Positions 62,647 through 64,000 of a stretch of 64,000 nt of DNA are shown piece by piece (positions within the stretch are counted from its first letter, which is position 1; each line of letters begins with the position of its first letter). Under the pieces are notes generated by a model. That model saw only the letters and a program-made list of their open reading frames with translations, made no database searches and had not been told where the DNA came from. The stretch is from contig CALXKZ010000023.1 of assembly GCA_944389065.1 (NCBI GenBank), positions 1 to 64,000 of the forward strand, read 5' to 3'. Source of the DNA: an uncultured Spirochaetaceae bacterium. GTDB taxonomy: Bacteria > Spirochaetota > Spirochaetia > Sphaerochaetales > Sphaerochaetaceae. The position numbers and the translations under genes were made by a program.

Positions 62647-63981
62647 ATGTTCGATAGCATTACAGCGAAATTCAGCGGGATAATGAGAACTCTTTCCGGC
62701 AAAGGAAAGATTTCTGAGAAGAATGTAAGGGACGCAGTCGAGGAAATCAAGGAGGCGCTCCTTGATGCGGATGTCAATCTCCGTGTCGTCCGCCGCTTCG
62801 TCAACTCCACGCTGGATGAAGCTCTTGGAGAGAAGGTTCTCCAGTCTGTGAATCCAGGTCAGCAGTTCACCAAGATTGTCTATGACAAGATGGTGCAGCT
62901 CCTTGGAGGGGACGAGGCATCAACACTCAATCTGAAGGGAAAGGATACTACATCTGTCATCCTTCTCATGGGTCTTCAGGGTTCTGGAAAGACTACAGCC
63001 AGCCATAAGCTTGCATATAAGCTGAAGAAAGAGGGAAGGTCTGTGATGCTTGTCGCAGCTGACCTTGTCCGTCCTGCAGCTATCACACAGCTCCAGGTTC
63101 TCGGTGAGAAGGCAGGTGTCCCTGTATTCACTGTTCCTGGAGAGAAGGATCCCGCATCTGTTGCTGAGAAGGCGATTGCAAAGGCCAGGCATGATCTTAT
63201 TGATACTGTCATCATCGATACATCTGGCCGTATGCACCTTGATCAGGCACTGATGGAGGAGATACAGCGTGTTGCCAAGGTCTCAAGACCTGATGAGACG
63301 CTTTTCGTAGCCGATGCGATGACAGGTCAGAGCGCCGTTGATATCGCGAAGGAATTCGAGGAGAAGGTCGGGATCTCCGGAGTTATACTCACCAAGTTCG
63401 ATTCCGATACAAGAGGTGGTGCAGCTCTATCTCTCCGCTCAGTTGTCGGCAAGCCGATCAAGTTCATCGGTACCGGCGAGAAGATGGAGGATCTTGAGGT
63501 CTTCCATGCTGACAGGATCGCATCCCGCATACTTGGGATGGGCGATGTCGTATCGCTTGTTGAGAAAGCACAGGAACAGTATGATCAGGCCGAGGCCGAG
63601 AAGCTCCAGAAGAAGATGGAGAAGAACACCTTCGATCTTCAGGACTATCTTGACCAGCTTGAGAAAGTAGGGAATATGGGATCGGCAGATAAGCTGATCG
63701 AGATGATACCGGGAGCTAAGGGAAACATATCAGAAGAAGATATCGACCTCAAAGGCCTGGAGAAGGAAAAGGCAATCATCAAGTCGATGACAAGGTTCGA
63801 GAAAGAGAACTACAGGATCATCGGACCATCAAGACGCAAGAGGATTGCCAAGGGATCTGGAACATCAGTTGCGGATGTCGCAAGACTGCTGAAGAAGTTC
63901 GAGAAATCGAAGCTTATGATGAGAAAGATCATGACAAACAAGAAATTACAGGCTGCATTCCTTAAGCAGATGGGCATGTAG
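62647..63981 (+). CDS. ffh: Signal recognition particle protein Ffh (SRP54)
   Basis: 444 residues. N domain (KISEKNVRDAVEEIKEALLD), G domain with P-loop LMGLQGSGKTT, DLVRPAAITQL, VIIDTSGRMHLD, LTKFDSDTRGGAA and GTGEKMEDLEVF, then the M domain (helical, with SMTRFEKENYRII, SRRKRIAKGSGTSVADVARL and a Met-rich end). It binds the SRP RNA and the signal sequences of emerging membrane and secreted proteins. Complete; nothing unusual. Confidence 0.97.
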   Translation: MFDSITAKFSGIMRTLSGKGKISEKNVRDAVEEIKEALLDADVNLRVVRRFVNSTLDEALGEKVLQSVNPGQQFTKIVYDKMVQLLGGDEASTLNLKGKDTTSVILLMGLQGSGKTTASHKLAYKLKKEGRSVMLVAADLVRPAAITQLQVLGEKAGVPVFTVPGEKDPASVAEKAIAKARHDLIDTVIIDTSGRMHLDQALMEEIQRVAKVSRPDETLFVADAMTGQSAVDIAKEFEEKVGISGVILTKFDSDTRGGAALSLRSVVGKPIKFIGTGEKMEDLEVFHADRIASRILGMGDVVSLVEKAQEQYDQAEAEKLQKKMEKNTFDLQDYLDQLEKVGNMGSADKLIEMIPGAKGNISEEDIDLKGLEKEKAIIKSMTRFEKENYRIIGPSRRKRIAKGSGTSVADVARLLKKFEKSKLMMRKIMTNKKLQAAFLKQMGM

Positions 63982-64000
63982 CTTTCAAGCAGTATAAGGA

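Overview
The window looks like chromosomal DNA of a host-associated (gut-type) spirochaete, possibly near Sphaerochaeta/Treponema. This is inferred from gene content and not from any search. The signs are a Gram-negative-type envelope (RND pump with TolC, outer-membrane beta-barrels ending in Phe), a very large share of lipoproteins with loose lipoboxes, a PUR-domain protein like Borrelia BpuR, a short SMC with no recognisable hinge, and several DUF4143-type ATPases. Housekeeping genes sit mainly from 41 kb to the end; the first 40 kb is accessory.

Layout. 1-603 is the 3' end of a group II intron. 0.7-14.5 kb holds lipoprotein genes (Ig-like repeat, BspA-like leucine-rich repeat and beta-helix types), a DinJ/YafQ-type toxin-antitoxin pair and small or decayed genes. 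14.6-16.3 kb is a second, decayed group II intron followed by an AT-rich TIR-like gene. 16.4-32.8 kb carries two copies of a lipoprotein plus outer-membrane-barrel gene pair. Between them lie an S41 protease/OMP operon, an unusual XRE-like protein, small envelope genes, an RloA/RloB (AbiL-like) defence pair and a large FN3/BIG2 lipoprotein. 33-45.8 kb alternates DUF4143 ATPases, another large lipoprotein, a frameshifted RelE/HigB toxin with its XRE antitoxin, tsaD and three tRNA genes. 45.8-51.4 kb is a three-gene RND efflux operon. 51.6-64 kb holds a cytidylate-kinase-like gene, an ABC-F ATPase, coaX, an M29-like gene, a PUR gene, tRNA-Gly, a broken Fic gene with a small partner, another Ig-repeat lipoprotein, rnhB, smc and ffh.

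The main theme is a switchable surface-lipoprotein repertoire. A run of six C interrupts the BspA-like lipoprotein exactly after its lipobox, so signal peptide and body are now in different frames and one base fewer would join them. G runs of 6, 10 and 6 abut the -10 box of three other lipoprotein genes. Together these suggest slipped-strand phase variation in both coding and promoter positions. A second group of lipoprotein genes (16.4, 29.8 and 35.0 kb) instead shares a TGTTCGWTAAC-like box directly upstream of the -35 element, suggesting common control. The Ig-like repeats of the first group carry a 12-residue EF-hand-like loop. The duplicated lipoprotein/beta-barrel pair is the best candidate for an undescribed envelope system.

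Start sites were chosen from ribosome-binding sites and signal peptides and often differ from the longest open frame. Family assignments rest on recalled motifs and were not checked by search.
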